NCBI GenBank assembly: GCA_029237695.1
Contig: CM055280.1
Coordinates: 30,733,102 to 30,797,101, forward strand
Direction of reading: 5' to 3'
Source: Conchocele bisecta
Lineage: Eukaryota; Mollusca; Bivalvia; Lucinida; Thyasiridae
DNA length: 64,000 bases
In this document: positions 22,574 through 35,723 of the stretch, in pieces
Layout: every line of letters starts with the position of its first letter
Position numbering within the stretch: the stretch's first letter is position 1
Program-made: the position numbers and the translations under genes
The notes under the pieces: model-generated
The model's database searches: none
Seen by the model: the letters and a program-made list of their open reading frames with translations, nothing else
Told to the model about the DNA's origin: nothing

Positions 22574-25500
22574 ATGCCTCGTAAGCGCAAGTCACTCGGC
22601 ACATAAAACTATGGCAGGCGTCGAGGTTTCTTCAAGCCAGGGAATAAGGCAGCATGCAGTAGGGTACATACCACACAAGTAGTGTCAAACTCTGCTCCTG
22701 TACCATCCACCATGCCAGTAGTGAAATGTATGACGCACCCACTATTGTAACGGTCGTCACAACTCGGCTGAGCCGACAGGAGTTACTGGACGTCGACCAG
22801 TTGACAATGCAGCAGCAAACACCAGAAAACACAATTCCGTATAGGTTGCGGCCGTCTGCAACTGAGAAATATGACACGCATTTCAATAGAAGTGAGCAGA
22901 ATGACGGTGACGAAAATATCATAGTATCCATAAGCCAGCTGGAAACGTTGCTGACAACTACGTCACGCCACAAATGTAAAGAGCCGAATATGAGTATTAA
23001 GAACATACACATAAATGGTATCTGCACTTCTGTAGCAGTAAACTGCCACCGCTGTGAATTTGACACTGGACAAGTGGTAATGTGCAGAAGTGCAGAGACA
23101 CCAAATGCTCAAGAACATGCTGGGGCATGCTCAGACACATTGAATGATGCTCTACTTTTACCGATACTCAAGACAAAGATGGGCATCAGTGATGCCACAA
23201 TGTGTCAGGCTTGCCTCAACATACATCCACCGAGTAAAAGTTGCCTCCATAGGAAGTTAAATAAACTGATGGCACAGTAGAAACCAGAAACAGTGAACAA
23301 CTACTAAAACACAATCGTATGTGAAACAAACAAGCAGCATAGCAAATGGTACAGCAGATGTTGACATTGCGTTTGAAGTTTCATACCCGAGTATGCCAAA
23401 ATGTGGCTATAAAGATGCAACACAAAGTTTTTTACATGTCATGCATAGAACAGACAACAACACAGCCTATTCATCGGTGTTGAAACATGAAACAAACAAT
23501 GTCGACAAAAGGACTGTATGCACACAGATTGCAAGAAGAACTTCTGCACGGTACAGTATATTGCTTTCAGTGAATCTTTAATGTTGAAACGAAACTTGCA
23601 GAAACTAGATTGGTCAGTAAGCGAGGCTTACGGAATACCTCCCGCGTGGGCCCATGTACCCTTAAATATGTAAAATTTTCTAAGTGTGTAGGCTTGTGAC
23701 CTTGAATCTGGGCTTAGCAGGGGCGGCACGAACGTGAATTTGAAGCAGATCCGAGCAAGGAAATAGAAGTTATAACCGATTTCAATGATGTTATGTTTTG
23801 TAAAGAGACTAAGTATGTGATCTTGACCTTGGGATCAGCGGGGATATGTCACAGCATGATTGTAGAGCCTTAGAGGAATGCATGCATGAAATATTAAGAA
23901 TTTTACATGAAGTTATAACATATTTCACTGATGTTAAGTTTTGTAAAGAGGCCATGTATTTGACCTTGACCTTGGGATCAGCGGGGGATGGACGATCGTG
24001 GATTTGGCACATCATGGTAGTAGAGCCTTACAGGAATGCATGTGTGAAATATTAAGCATTTTAGACGAAGGAAATAGAAGTTATAACAATATTTCTCTGA
24101 TGTTAAGGTTTGTAAAGAGACTAAGTATTTGACCTTGACCATGGGATCAGCGGGGGTTGGACGGTCGTGGAATTGGCACAGCATGGTAGTAGAGCCTTAC
24201 AGGAATGCATGTGTGAAATATTAAGCATTTTAGATGTAGGAAATAGAAGTTATAACAATATTTCTCTGATGTTAAGTTTTGTAAAGAGACTAAGTATTTG
24301 ACCTTGATCATGGGATCAGTGGGGAAAGGACGCTCTTGGATTTGGCACAGCATGGTAGTAGAGCCTTACAGGAATGCATGTGTGAAATATTAAGCATTTT
24401 AGATGAAGAAAGTAGAAGTTATAACAATATGTCTCTGATGTTAAATTTTGTAAAGGGACTAAATATTTGACCTTGACCTTGGGATCAGCGGGGGTTGGAC
24501 GGTCGTGGAGTTGGGACAGCATGGTAGTAGAGCCTTAGAATGCATGTGTGAAATATTAAGCATTTTAGATGAATGAAATAGAAGTTATAACAATATTTCT
24601 CTGATGTTAAGTTTTGTAAAGAGACTAAGTATTTGACCTTGACCATGGGATCAGCGGGGGTTGGATGTGGATTTGGCAAAGTATGGTAGTAGAGCCTTAC
24701 AGGAATGCATGTGTGAAATATTAAGCATTTTAGATGAATGAAATAGAAGTTATAACAATAATTCTCTGATGTTAAATTTTGTAAAGAAACTAAGTATTTG
24801 ACCTTGACCTTGGGATCAGCTGGGGTTGGATGGTCGTGGATTTAGCACAGCATGGTAGTAGAGCCTTACAGGAATGCATGTGTGAAATATTAAGCATTTT
24901 AGATGAAGGAAAGTGAAGTCATAACAATATTTCTCTGATGTTAAGTTTTGTAAAGAAACTAAGTATTTGACCTTGACCATGGGATCAGCGGGGGTTGGAC
25001 GGTCGTTGATTTGGCACAGCATGGTAGTAGAGCCTTACAGGAATGCATGTGTGAAATATTAAGCATTTTAGATGAAGGAAATATAAATTATAACAATATT
25101 TCTCTGATGTTAAGTTTTGTACTAAGTATTTGACCTTGACCTTGGGATCAGCGGGGGTTGGACGGTCGTGGATTTGGCACAGCAAGATAGTAGAGCCTTA
25201 CAGGAATGCATGCGTGAAATATTAAGCATTTTAGATGAAGGAAATAGAAGTTATAACAATATTTCTCTGATGTTAAGTTTACGGACGGACGGACGGACGG
25301 ACGGACAACCTGACTCCAGTATGCCCCCCCCCCCCCACACAACTCGTTGCGGGGGGTATAAATAGAATCACAAAACATACTCAATGTTAAGTCAATAACC
25401 GCAGATGCAAGTGCCAGCATTGCAAAAACAGCGGGGATGCACAACAGATCTACAGTACGTAAAATACAGCACAATATTTGTTTTATGCACAGAATGCGAA

Positions 25501-26255
25501 ATATGTTTAAACAACTGAAAAACATTAAATTGACGAGTGTACGCCGAGACTACAATAAGAGCATTTTCATGCGAACGCTTGCTGCGAGCCTTTGCGCACG
25601 GGCACGAATGTAGGCCACGCTGCAGAAAAAGCGATGTAATTCTAACGACATGTTAGTTAGGATAACTGACAATGGCATCACAAACATACTACCATGCTTC
25701 CAAGGTGACCATATAAACTGTAGACGATTTTCGGCACACCTCCAGTCACACAGTACACCACATCTCCCGTATGGCCAGCATCTGGCTCTGGACAGAGAAG
25801 ATGTAGCAAAGCTACTTTGTACGCTTCTGCCATACCTAAGCACAGAATGTTTAAAGCAAATGACAAGGCTGGCAATAACACATACAACAGAGAGCATGCA
25901 CAACCGTGTGTTCTCATATGCCCCGAAGCACACTAACTGGAGTAGGAACTGGCAGGCCTTGTGTCACTCTGCAGTGCATTCAGCATCGCTTGACACTGGG
26001 CACTCAATTCTGAAAATATCAAAGACAATTAGTGATAGAGTACAATCGCGTGATCCATTCTGTCGAAATATGCTGAAACTAAACGAGCAAAACCAATATT
26101 TTACACAGAGGCGATTGACCCTTCAATGCAGAGCAGCCCGTTACCATTTGCGGAAGTGCAGGCTAAACAGAACAGCCACATGTGGATCACTGTATGCATC
26201 CAGCGATTCATTGTTACACAATGAACATGCATACGAATTGCATTCATGTAGCTGA
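22574..26255 (+). pseudogene. Mutator-like transposase, fragmented (element MULE-2)
   Basis: A second, divergent relative of MULE-1 on the opposite strand. ATG at 22574 gives MPRKRKSLGT then a TAA, after which the same frame continues NYGRRRGFFKPGNKAA, typical of a basic transposase N-terminus. A frameshift near 22726 leads into a 184-aa frame containing NCHRCEF and a stretch (LNDALLLPILKTKMGIS to HRKLNKL) that aligns with INYDLQSVLLDMPMG to QKTANKV of MULE-1. A second break near 23281 leads to 23321-23581, where DIAFEVSYPSMPKCGYKDAT aligns with DVSVDARYNAIGF. Coding then stops at a tandem-repeat insertion (23650-25365) and resumes about 25383 in the frame of the 201-aa piece at 25650-26255, with one in-frame TAG at 25611-25613. 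The C-terminal part retains CFQGDHINC and HTTESMHNR. The catalytic positions are damaged: the first Asp is Glu, the TDGD region is missing, and the last Glu is Ser. Non-functional. Confidence 0.75.
23650..25365 (+). mobile_element. Pearl-like element: 169-bp tandem array, (ACGG)n and terminal hairpin
   Basis: About nine units of 169 bp, each with GAATGCATGTGTGAAATATT, TTCTCTGATGTTAAGTTTTG and TATTTGACCTTGACC(A/T)TGGG. The array is followed by a (ACGG)6 run at 25281-25306, then CCTGACTCCAGTATGCCC and a GC-rich hairpin ending GCGGGGGGTATA. This order matches pearl/DTE-type bivalve elements (tandem core plus ACGG-type microsatellite), thought to be non-autonomous Helitron relatives. It sits inside MULE-2. 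The ~68-aa minus-strand frames repeated every 169 bp are by-products. Exact ends are uncertain by tens of bases. Confidence 0.75.
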
Positions 26256-26322
26256 GCTGTTTGTTTGCGATATGTGTGCATATGTGGTGAGAACTTGTAG
26301 CCCAAGCCCTTTGTACCTATGC

Positions 26323-26328
26323 AATAAA
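26323..26328 (+). terminator. Poly(A) signal downstream of MULE-2
   Basis: AATAAA in the context GCAATAAACTATG, 68 bp after the last MULE-2 stop. Position and strand fit a former transposase transcript end. Confidence 0.4.
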
Positions 26329-26433
26329 CTATGTTTAAATTAAATATCTACATGTTTATGTGTTTATGTATGTATTTGTTCATCTCCAGAAATAATTTAA
26401 AGGTGCATATTTCAGGGCTGCACACATTGACAA

Positions 26434-26564
26434 GTTGCGCCCGTTTCATGTAACTTGATGGCCACGGCATGCATGCCGTGCCCAACATGCACAGGACATT
26501 TGGTAGTAAACATTAATTTTCAACATATCTAGCTTTTCCCAGACACACGCAAAACGGGCGCAAC
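26434..26564. mobile_element. Small TIR element with central palindrome
   Basis: Perfect 13-bp inverted ends GTTGCGCCCGTTT / AAACGGGCGCAAC, flanked by ACAA on each side (possible target duplication). CACGGCATGCATGCCGTG (26463-26480) is an 18-bp perfect palindrome inside. Length about 131 bp, non-coding. Confidence 0.5.
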
Positions 26565-28600
26565 ACAAACAATTGCTTTAATGACAATATATATTTAATC
26601 AATGCTTCATGAAGAATAGCTTCCACTACAGCAGTATCACCATGAAAGCAAAACAAATATATTACTATCATTCAGTGCCACAGGATGAGACGAGTAGAAA
26701 ATTGTGTTACCTTGCCGGGTGAGCTGTATAAGACAGGTAATATAATTTTAAAATGGCCCTAGAAATGACATCAGGGGTAAGGTCATGTTAATGCTTGCCA
26801 TCCATGCTCATGTTTATCTACGACATTTGCATGTTATAATAAGCCCGGTTGACACTTGGTATTATGATGTGTTACCATATGGTGACTCAATTTGTAAAAG
26901 ATGGAGATCGGCAGTTTCCACTGTATATGAACCAACATATAAACTGTTGTAGATATATTAATTAGAGAGATAAATGGATCATTTTGTTGTCAAATCGTCA
27001 GGAATAATATGCCCTATACGTCTGTGTGCAAATTAGAGAAATAGTTCAGCTGTATATGGGATAGATTTGTAAAAAAGGGGGAAATGTATGCATTAGTTAC
27101 TTTAAGTTAACGATGAACTGGCTATAAATATGTAACAATATATATATCTAGCGATATTATATTGGATATAAATATATACAAATCAGTTCATACTATTTGC
27201 AAACATAGTACACTTTATGTTTTACCCTATGACATATCAGAGTTCGTATTCAAACTGAAAATGCAACATATCCCCACCCACCCCATTTGTATTGAAAAAC
27301 ATTAGGACTACGTGCTTACCTTTAGTTATGTCAAATTCATTAAATACATTGTATTCTTGTTAATTGTTGTCTAAATAGATTCTAAATACATGGTTTATTC
27401 AATATTTGTGTAAAATGTGTGCTCAATACGTTATTTAAAAAATATCAAATGTTGCATGTCATAAATCTGCTACAAATATGTATAAATAGGACCCCAACCT
27501 ATATGCACAGTCTAAGTGTAGTTTTGTTAATAGTATTGTAAAAGTTGCTTTCATAATTTATTATGTATCAAGTCTTTAAATGTATGTAACCCAATTGCAA
27601 AAAGTGCAAGAAGCACAGACATTGTTGAAAATGGACAACTTGATTTGGGTATATTGCGCATATTGACGATGCATTATTATCAGTGAAGTGTCAGGCTCCC
27701 AGTAAACACATGTGTGCCTTCTGATAAGTGTATATCCCGTTCAAAGTTCATGCAACAACACATTACAAACCTTGTGACATAACACCAGGATGCATTTAGT
27801 GTGGTACATGTGTAATTATAAAAGGAAAATAACCCGATTAAATATGTGCGATAAATCAGTTTAATTTTGGTGTGTTTGTTATCGCATTGTCATTCTTGTG
27901 TACAGAGACATAAATATAGATATTGTTTACAGACATACTAGGTACCACAATTCTAACATTTCAAGGAATTAGGATGTGTTGAACATACTTGATAATGTGA
28001 TTTATCTTCATCATACCAGGCAGTATTCACTGTTGTGTATGCTTCCTGGCAGATACCATTTGTACATAGCAGATACACTTTATTTGCTTGCATTTATAAC
28101 CGCCTTTTGTTAGTACGCAGTTTTTGTCTTATCCACGTTAGTGGAAAGTCAGACATGACGGCCAGAATGCCGGGTTAGGCGGCGGCGTCGTAGTAGTACA
28201 CATAGCAGACGTCAACAATTTTGGACATACATGTTCGTCGTCCAAATGTAACATATCAACTGATCCATTAGTTGGATCACAATGATGGCGGTCCACCCAG
28301 TGTCATTTGGTGACATTTACCTTGGTGACATTGACTTTCGAGCGTGAGATACATCTCTATGTTAAACGGATGTCCACTATTCGATGGGGCTTCAGTTTCT
28401 CGGGTAGTGAGCTGGCCTAATGATCTAGGTCGGGCAATTATATATAGAAGGAAGTTTATCGCGATAATAGTCATTGTCCGTTTTAAAGAATCATATTAAC
28501 GTAAAATGTAAGCACACCATATCCAAGCACATTCAGATGAATGTTTGTCTTTGGGCATGTTGCATTGTTTTAGCTGACTGAATGTGTGATACGTGTGATG
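26565..28600. other. No recognisable feature
   Basis: AT-rich sequence. Short open frames (for example 28277-28474) lack recognisable motifs. No tandem or inverted repeats stood out. Confidence 0.45.
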
Positions 28601-29600
28601 TGATTCTATATTTGTTCCGACAGATGGGTCAATAGTTGTATCGTTGATAACTTAGAGCCAAAACATGTTATAATAGGAATATATTTATGTGATTAAATAG
28701 TCATTATATGACCATGTGAAGGTACGTTAGGGACACAACAGTGTGCTGTGCATCCATATATGAATTACATTGTTTCAGGGACTCAGAGAATGGTGTTATC
28801 ACTCTCGGATAAGAGAATACATTGCTGTCATCTGACAGTATATCCGTGAAAAATAAAGAGCTATATGTCTGTCCAGCCTGGAAATGTGATTCATACTTTC
28901 CAAGGATCAGGGAATATAATTAGTGGTAACATACATGTATTTCAGGGATGTGTCATGCTGTATAGTCATATGCATGTATTTTACAGGCTAATAAGCATAC
29001 ATGTTGCCATATAGTGATGTTTCATGAATAACGCATTAGGCCAGCATAGCAACTTATCATGTACAATAATACACTGTGTTGACATATTATGGCGTTTCCT
29101 GAACTCGCATCAGAGCTATGCGTCCATATGACGGCGCTGTCTAGAGGTCTCAGTGCATCGTGATACCACGTGCATGTGTTCCATGTACAGAAAATATATA
29201 TGGGCATCTGGAGTGTCGCTGGAACAGAATAGTTTGCTGTGGAGTCCCATATATGCATTTCAGAGATAAGTGGGCAGGAAAGTCGATGATATATATATGT
29301 TCTAGTGACAAAATACCGTTCTGTGTACATGTAGTCATATAAATTCATGCAATGGACAAATAAACTTTAAGTTACTGGATTAACTTATTGATGTGTTTTT
29401 CTTATGGGATTTGTGGACATATTCAGTGACCATATGAAGTCCATCCGGGACAAAGTAATGTATTGTGCCATCATATTAATGTGTTTCATGAACTCAAAAT
29501 AAGCTATGCGACCAAGATACGAATGTATCTAGGACAATGGAATGCATTGTGATGCTATATGAAAATGCTCCAGGGAAAATGAAACATGCCTACTGGTAGA
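28601..29600. repeat. Very degenerate tandem-like region
   Basis: Loosely repeated phrases (CATATATGAATTACATTG, GTTTCATGAACTC, AGAGCTATGCGTCCATATGA / AAGCTATGCGACCAAGATAC, ATTGTG(A/C)CATCATAT) recur at irregular ~90-120-bp spacing. This suggests an ancient tandem array. Evidence is weak and a dot plot would be needed. Confidence 0.3.
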
Positions 29601-31116
29601 TGCTTTTTTGCAGGATGCAGAATGACCAGTAATTCTTCGTCTGAATGTCCGTGTGTGTTTCATGGATCAATGAGCATAGTATGTGGCACTATTATTATAC
29701 GAAGGGATCTATGGGACCAAATAGAAGATGTTGAGCGTTCATATGAATGCGAGTCATGGACACGTGATCGTCCTATGCATGCGGTTATCAAGGATAAAGG
29801 GTAAACATCACATATAAACGTAAATTTGTCAGTAAGTGATGGAGTACACCCAGCTTGTCCCGAAGCGGAATTCCGTCTGTGGCCGTGATATATGCTTACT
29901 CATGAATGTGTTACAGGATAATGTAACATAACAACTGGAATAAGTATGTAAACACATTTACAGATAGAAACAGAAATTTACGCCATATTAATTTGTGTTA
30001 TAGACGAACGGTTGACCATACATGTATGTTCCTATGTCAGGACAGGTGGACAGACGGACAATACAATGTCAGTAGTATCTATAATGTCACAATTACTTAC
30101 CACCATAGCTAGATGTGGGTGTACTATCAATAAGAATGCTATAGAACTCCGTCAGTTGCGCCATGTAATCAGATTCAGATGAATGACATTTCGCAATTGA
30201 AATAAAGTGGGTGGTCTGAAGTGATTTGTTTTCATTCGATTGGCGTATATTTTGACTATTATTCATACATGTTTTATTCATATTATTTGGAAAAAATCTG
30301 CAGTACGTTCCGGCTAAATATATTTAGTATATTACATCCATAATATGTACTTTATATAAAATTATAAGGCGTTATTCACGAAATCTAAAGAAAATATTAA
30401 TAATAACTGAAATGTTTGTTAATACATATCATACATACATGTAGCTTGCGCACAGATGTTGTGTGTATTATATCTAGAACTATTTGCGATGATATTTCAT
30501 ACACTTTCATACCGAAATAAGCCAAATAGTCGCAACAACTCAAACTTTCGAGTGTCATCCGAGCTTATTGTGAGGTCACATGTTGAGGTCACATATAAAG
30601 ATTAGCCTGGATGACAACCATGAGTAATCGACTAAGGTCAACTTCATCCCGGCGTGCATATCTGTAGACTGAAGTCCATTTGCCCAAAGTCGGTTTCACA
30701 GCATGAAGTTTATTATATGTGAGCAGACCCCACCGGGTCTACATTGTATCAGTGATGAATCAAGGATTTTGTAATAAACATATTTACAAATATTGACAAG
30801 ATTAACACAGCCGCTGATGTAGTGGTGGGTCTGGCGACAATCGCAGAACGGTGCAAGTCGTGAGGTCCGAGAAGATCGCAGTTGTTTGTCGTAGTACCCT
30901 ACGTTTTAATTATGCTAGATGCAGTGCCGACATGTTGCAAGTTGATTAAAAATAGGTAATTCAACATTCAGATGAACTAAGAAAGCTGCATCAAATGGCC
31001 ATATATGTTATCTAACTAGAATGGACTAACATGCAGAATTTTATTTTAGAGAGGGCATATCTCCTGACGAGTGCGCAAGCTACGGTTAAAAACATATTAA
31101 AGATTATCTTACGGTC
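29601..31116. other. No recognisable feature
   Basis: Unique-looking AT-rich sequence upstream of the 34-bp minisatellite. No gene or structured repeat recognised. Confidence 0.4.
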
Positions 31117-33324
31117 ATGTCACAGCATTAGTTGGGGCAACCAGACACACATATCACAGCGTTAGTTGGGGCAACGAGACACACATCTCACAGCATTAGT
31201 TGGGTCAACGAGACACACATATCACAGCATTAGATGGGGCAACCAGACACACATATCACAGCATTAGTTTGGCAACCAGACACACATAGCACATCATTAG
31301 TTGGGGCAACCAGACACAAATATCACAGCATTACTTGGGGCAACCAGACACACATATCACATCGTTAGTTGGGGCAACCAGATACACATGTCACAGCATT
31401 AGTTGGGGCAACCAAACACACATATGTCAGCTTTAGTTGGGGCAACCAAACACACATATCACAGCATCAGTTGGGGCAACCAGACACACATGTCAAAGCA
31501 TTAGTTGGGGCAACCAGACACACATATCACAGCATTAGTTGGGGCAACCAGACACACACATCACAGCATTGGTTGGGGCAACCAGACACACATATCACAG
31601 CATTAGTTGGGGCAACCAGACACACATATCGCAGCATTAATTGGGGCAACCAGACACACATATCGCATCATTAGTTGGGGCAACAAGACACACATATCAC
31701 AGTATTAGTTGGGGCTACCAGACACACATATCACAGCTTCAGTTGGGGCAACCAGACACACATATCACGGCAATAGTTGGGGCAACCAGACACACATATT
31801 ACAGCATTAGTAGGGGCAACCAGACACACATATCACAGAAACAGTTGGGGCAACCAGACACACATATAACATCATTATTTGGGTCAACCAGACACACACA
31901 TCACATCATTAGTTTGGCAACCAGACACACATAGCACATCATTAGTTGGGGCAACCCGACACAAATATCACAACATTAGTTGGGGCAACCAGACACACAT
32001 AAGACAACATTAGTTGGGGCTACCAGACACACATATCACAGCATTAGTTGGGGCAACGGGACACACATATCACAGCATTTGTTGGGTCCACCAGACACAC
32101 ATATCACAGCATTAGTTGGGGCAACCAGACACACATATCACAGCGTTAATTGGGGCAACCAGACAGACATATCACAGCATTAGTTGGGGCAACAAGACAC
32201 ACATATCGCGCATTAGTTGGGGCAACCAGACACGCATATCACAGCAGTAGTTGGGCAACCAGACACACATATCAAATAATTAGTTGGGGCTACCAGACAC
32301 ATATATCAGAGCATTAGTTGGAACAACTAGACACACATATCACAGCATTATATGGGCAACCAGACATACATATCACAACATTAATTGGGGAACAAGACTA
32401 ACATATCACAGTATTAGTTGGGGCAACCAGACACACATATCACAGCATCAGTTGGGGCAACCAGACACACATATCACAGCATTACTTGGGGCAACCAGAC
32501 ACACATATCACAATATTAGTTGTGGCAACCCGACACACATATCACAGCATTAGTTGGGGCAACCAAACACACATATCACAGAATCAGTTGGGGCCAGCAG
32601 ACACACATATCGCAGCATTGGTTGGGGCAACGAGACACACATATCGCAGCATTAGTTGGGGCAACCAAACACACATATCACAGCATCAGTTGGTGCCAAC
32701 AGACACACATATCACAGCATTTGTTGGGGCAACCAGACACACATATCACAGCATTAGTTGGGCAACCAGACACACATATCAAATAATTAGTTGGGGCTAC
32801 AAGACACACATATCAGAGCATTAGTTGGAACAACTAGACACACATATCACAGCATTATTTAGGGCAACCAGAAACACATATCACAACATTACTTGGGGCA
32901 ACCAGACACACATATCACATCATTAGTTGGGGAAACCAGACAGGCATATCACAGCATTAGTTGGGGCAACCTGACAAAAAAATCACAGCATTAGATGGGC
33001 AACCAGAAACATATATCACAGCATTAATTGGGGAACCAGACAAACATATCACAGTATTAGTTGGGGCAACCAGACACACATATCACAGCATTAGTTGGGG
33101 CAACCAGACAAACATTTCACAGCATTCGTTGGGGCAACCTGACACACATATCACAGCATTAGTTTGGGCAACCAGACACACATATCACAGCATTAGTTGG
33201 GGCTACCAGACACACATATCACAGCATTAGTTGGGGCAACCAGACACACATATCACAGCATTAGTTGGGGCAACCAGACACACATATCACAGCATTAGTT
33301 TGGGCAACCAGACACACATTTCAC
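31117..33324 (+). repeat. 34-bp minisatellite, about 65 units
   Basis: Unit CATTAGTTGGGGCAACC + AGACACACATATCACAG, with 33-bp and other variants. Because three units make 102 bp without a stop, long repeated frames (MGQPDTHITALVGATRHTY type) appear in all three plus frames; they are not proteins. Variant patterns are themselves duplicated: a TTTGGCAACC...TAGCACATC variant recurs 645 bp apart (31267 and 31912). A TTGGGCAACC...TCAAATAAT variant recurs 507 bp apart (32251 and 32758). Confidence 0.95.
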
Positions 33325-34670
33325 GATTTAACAACCTGATCGCCTGATCGTGTCTAGTTTCTTCTTTATACGAACAACTTGATTGACTGAACCTGAGCTG
33401 TGCTACAGCTCAGGCTCAGACTATCAAATTGTTTGTTTGCGAGAACTCATAATATGGCCTCCCGGCGTGTTATCTTTATCTATTGCCAATCCAAGACGGG
33501 CACGGATAATAAATCCTATTCATGCCAAAGGGTCAAGCTTTAGTTAGTTTTATTACATAGAGTATACCTATGTATAGGGATCGCCTCCGAAAGTTAGCCA
33601 CGCCCCAGACCCCCATTGAGCGATGCGGTGGTAGGTAGTGATATATTGGAGTAACCATAACAACACAATGCATTGTGTTACTCTACGTTTAACTGTCATA
33701 CCCAACCGCTAATTGAAAATAATATTATGAAAAACTACTTGCACTGCACAATATCAACAACGGATGTTCTACGTACAAAAATACATCGGATTATTTTGTT
33801 GCGCGTGATTTGCCCCCATTTGCGGTCATCGCTAAATTTAGTAACAGAGTTAACTCCCTTCCGAATACTCTCCGAAACAAGCGACGCCTTTAACACACAA
33901 ACTACATCAAGTTTGACCTTCCGACAGCCTATTTTTAAACTCACCCGACACCTGTGCGAAACAAAACTCGCACGTGTAGGTCTAACTGATGTTTAATCCT
34001 CATTCTCTCTCTCTATCGATGGATTTACAGCGGATTTTAGTGACATTCCCGAATTCGGCCTGATTGACATTTGTCTATGGTGGCTAATACACGCCAACAT
34101 GAGTGTCAATTCTACGTTCAGGGAAGGGGGTCAATAAGTCAGTATTTAAGGTGATAACTTACAGTCAGGGAACAAATTTATGACAGTATAACACATCCAG
34201 CGTATATTAATACCCATATTAATGCAAGTACTGAAATACGACAACAAAAAATCTAACAAGTTTGGGCTTCCATATATTGAAAATGTTGTCAGCGGTTTCC
34301 CCAATGACGTCATTTGTATGTTTTAATATACTCGATCCGGGGCCAACTATTTCATTCACAAAACAGAAGTAAACTTGGCGATGTACAGTTAAGGCATTTT
34401 CAGGCGCGACACCGCTTCCGTGGCGGAATTATTGTAACTATTGCTCTTGAAACATAGATATCTGGAATCTGTATACTTGAATTGATGATGTCTTGTATAA
34501 TTTTGTTATGTGTTAACGTATCTTTATGATATTGCTATGCATAATCTGTAATGTTGTTGAATGTTTTGGTATATACTGTAGCAGTGCATACTGTATTTCA
34601 AGTTGTGCCATATCAAGTTTACCCCTTAACCATTAAAAATAAAATTGGGACAATTGTCGTTTCCAGCGCT
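33325..34670. other. No recognisable gene; one short hairpin
   Basis: 33393-33417 contains CTGAGCTGTGCTACAGCTCAG, a perfect hairpin. GCTACAGCTCAGTCTCAGCC at 39241 and GAGCTGTAGCACAGCC at 3019 share the motif, which may mark a dispersed repeat. The frame at 33673-33996 has no recognisable domain. Confidence 0.4.
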
Positions 34671-34674
34671 TTAA

Positions 34675-35077
34675 AGGTACATGCCCACTCAGTAAGCCCA
34701 AAATGTCATTTATACATGTAGCCATTAAATAAGTGTATAACTGATAGTGACGCGAGGTGGTATCAGGCTATTTTCATATGCAAATGAGGCATGATATGTG
34801 TTAATTATTTATACTAAAGAAGTGCGTCACCTGAAAAAAATAATATTTTCGACAGATTTTAAAGTATGATCATTGCACATCATACAATAAATACAGAGAC
34901 AACAACATTTTAAGCAAAATCGACCCTGATATCAGTGTGTAAATTTACGTCTGATATAAAATGTATTATATGCCAATGCGGGATAATGGCGCATGAATGT
35001 TTATTTTGCCAGGAAATGTCTCAGATGATGTCTCTGATGTAAAGAACAGTTTGTACCTACTGAGTGGGCATGTACCT
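34675..35077 (-). mobile_element. TTAA-MITE copy b
   Basis: AGGTACATGCCCACTCAGTA / inverse ACTGAGTGGGCATGTACCT, flanked on both sides by TTAA (34671-34674, 35078-35081). The interior is in reverse orientation relative to copies c-e, for example GGTGGTATCAGGCTATTTTC and ATGCAAATGAGGCATG. Confidence 0.85.
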
Positions 35078-35409
35078 TTAAGGGTTAATGAAACTGCAAC
35101 ACCAACAAGCAATCAATCAATCAATCTAGTGTAATCTTGTAGTACCCAATGTTCAGTACTTTCAGTATTTTGATATTATCGCGTTTCCGTCAATATTTGC
35201 TTATGCCTTATTTACAGATGGTTATTTTGGTAATACGTGTATTGCTAGGTAAACACATATAATCGCAAGATTAGCACGAAATGCACGCGTCTACAGGGAG
35301 TTTCAAATGTATGGTAATACAGCGGAATTAAGAGTATCATGTGTATTATTTATAGTGTCTCATCGATATTGGACTTATCTAAATATCTCAACCTAATCTT
35401 CTGTTCAAG

Positions 35410-35716
35410 AATACGCCCTGGGGACGTAGACTTTTTTTTTATTAAATCGTTCCCACGAAATAACAATTCGTTCCCCCAATTTAACAATTCGTTCCAACGG
35501 AATTAAAAATTCGTTCCCTCAATTCAACAATTCGTTCCCTCGAATTAACAATTCGTTGCCACTAGATATCAATTCGGACCCACGAAATAACAATTCGTTC
35601 CCGTGGGAACGATTTGTTATTTCGTGGGAACGAATTGTTAAATTTAGGGAACGATTGTTATTTCGTGGGAACGAATTAATAAAAAAATAATTCTACGCCC
35701 GCTGCGGGGCTCCGTA
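35410..35716. mobile_element. Foldback element filled with GTTCCC...AACAATTCG units, copy 1
   Basis: Left half has about seven units of ~21 bp (CAATTCGTTCCC plus ACGAAATAA or similar). The right half has the reverse complements (GTGGGAACGAATTGTTA). The right end is GCTGCGGGGCTCCGTA, and the left end CCTGGGGACGTAGAC is a decayed inverse. Sister copy at 49514-49837. Confidence 0.75.
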
Positions 35717-35723
35717 GTATTAA

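Noticed and set aside
22632..23066. 144-residue minus-strand frame
   Set aside because: It is antisense to the MULE-2 N-terminal coding, which has clear homology to MULE-1 on the plus strand.
23809..25185. Series of ~68-residue minus-strand frames
   Set aside because: They recur every 169 bp because the DNA unit repeats; 169 is not divisible by three, so they overlap and shift.
25550..25933. 127- and 79-residue minus-strand frames
   Set aside because: Antisense to the MULE-2 C-terminal part; no recognisable motif.
29586..29804. 72-residue Cys-rich frame
   Set aside because: The Cys spacing fits no zinc-finger or secreted-peptide pattern I know, there is no signal peptide, and it sits in degenerate repeat-like DNA.
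31369..33230. Repeated open frames of 67-112 residues (QPDTHITALVGATRHTY type)
   Set aside because: They come from a 34-bp minisatellite read in three frames. Frames break wherever unit length varies, and no conserved start exists.
31117..33324. Possible CRISPR array
   Set aside because: Units follow one another directly without unique spacers, and the sequence is plainly eukaryotic.
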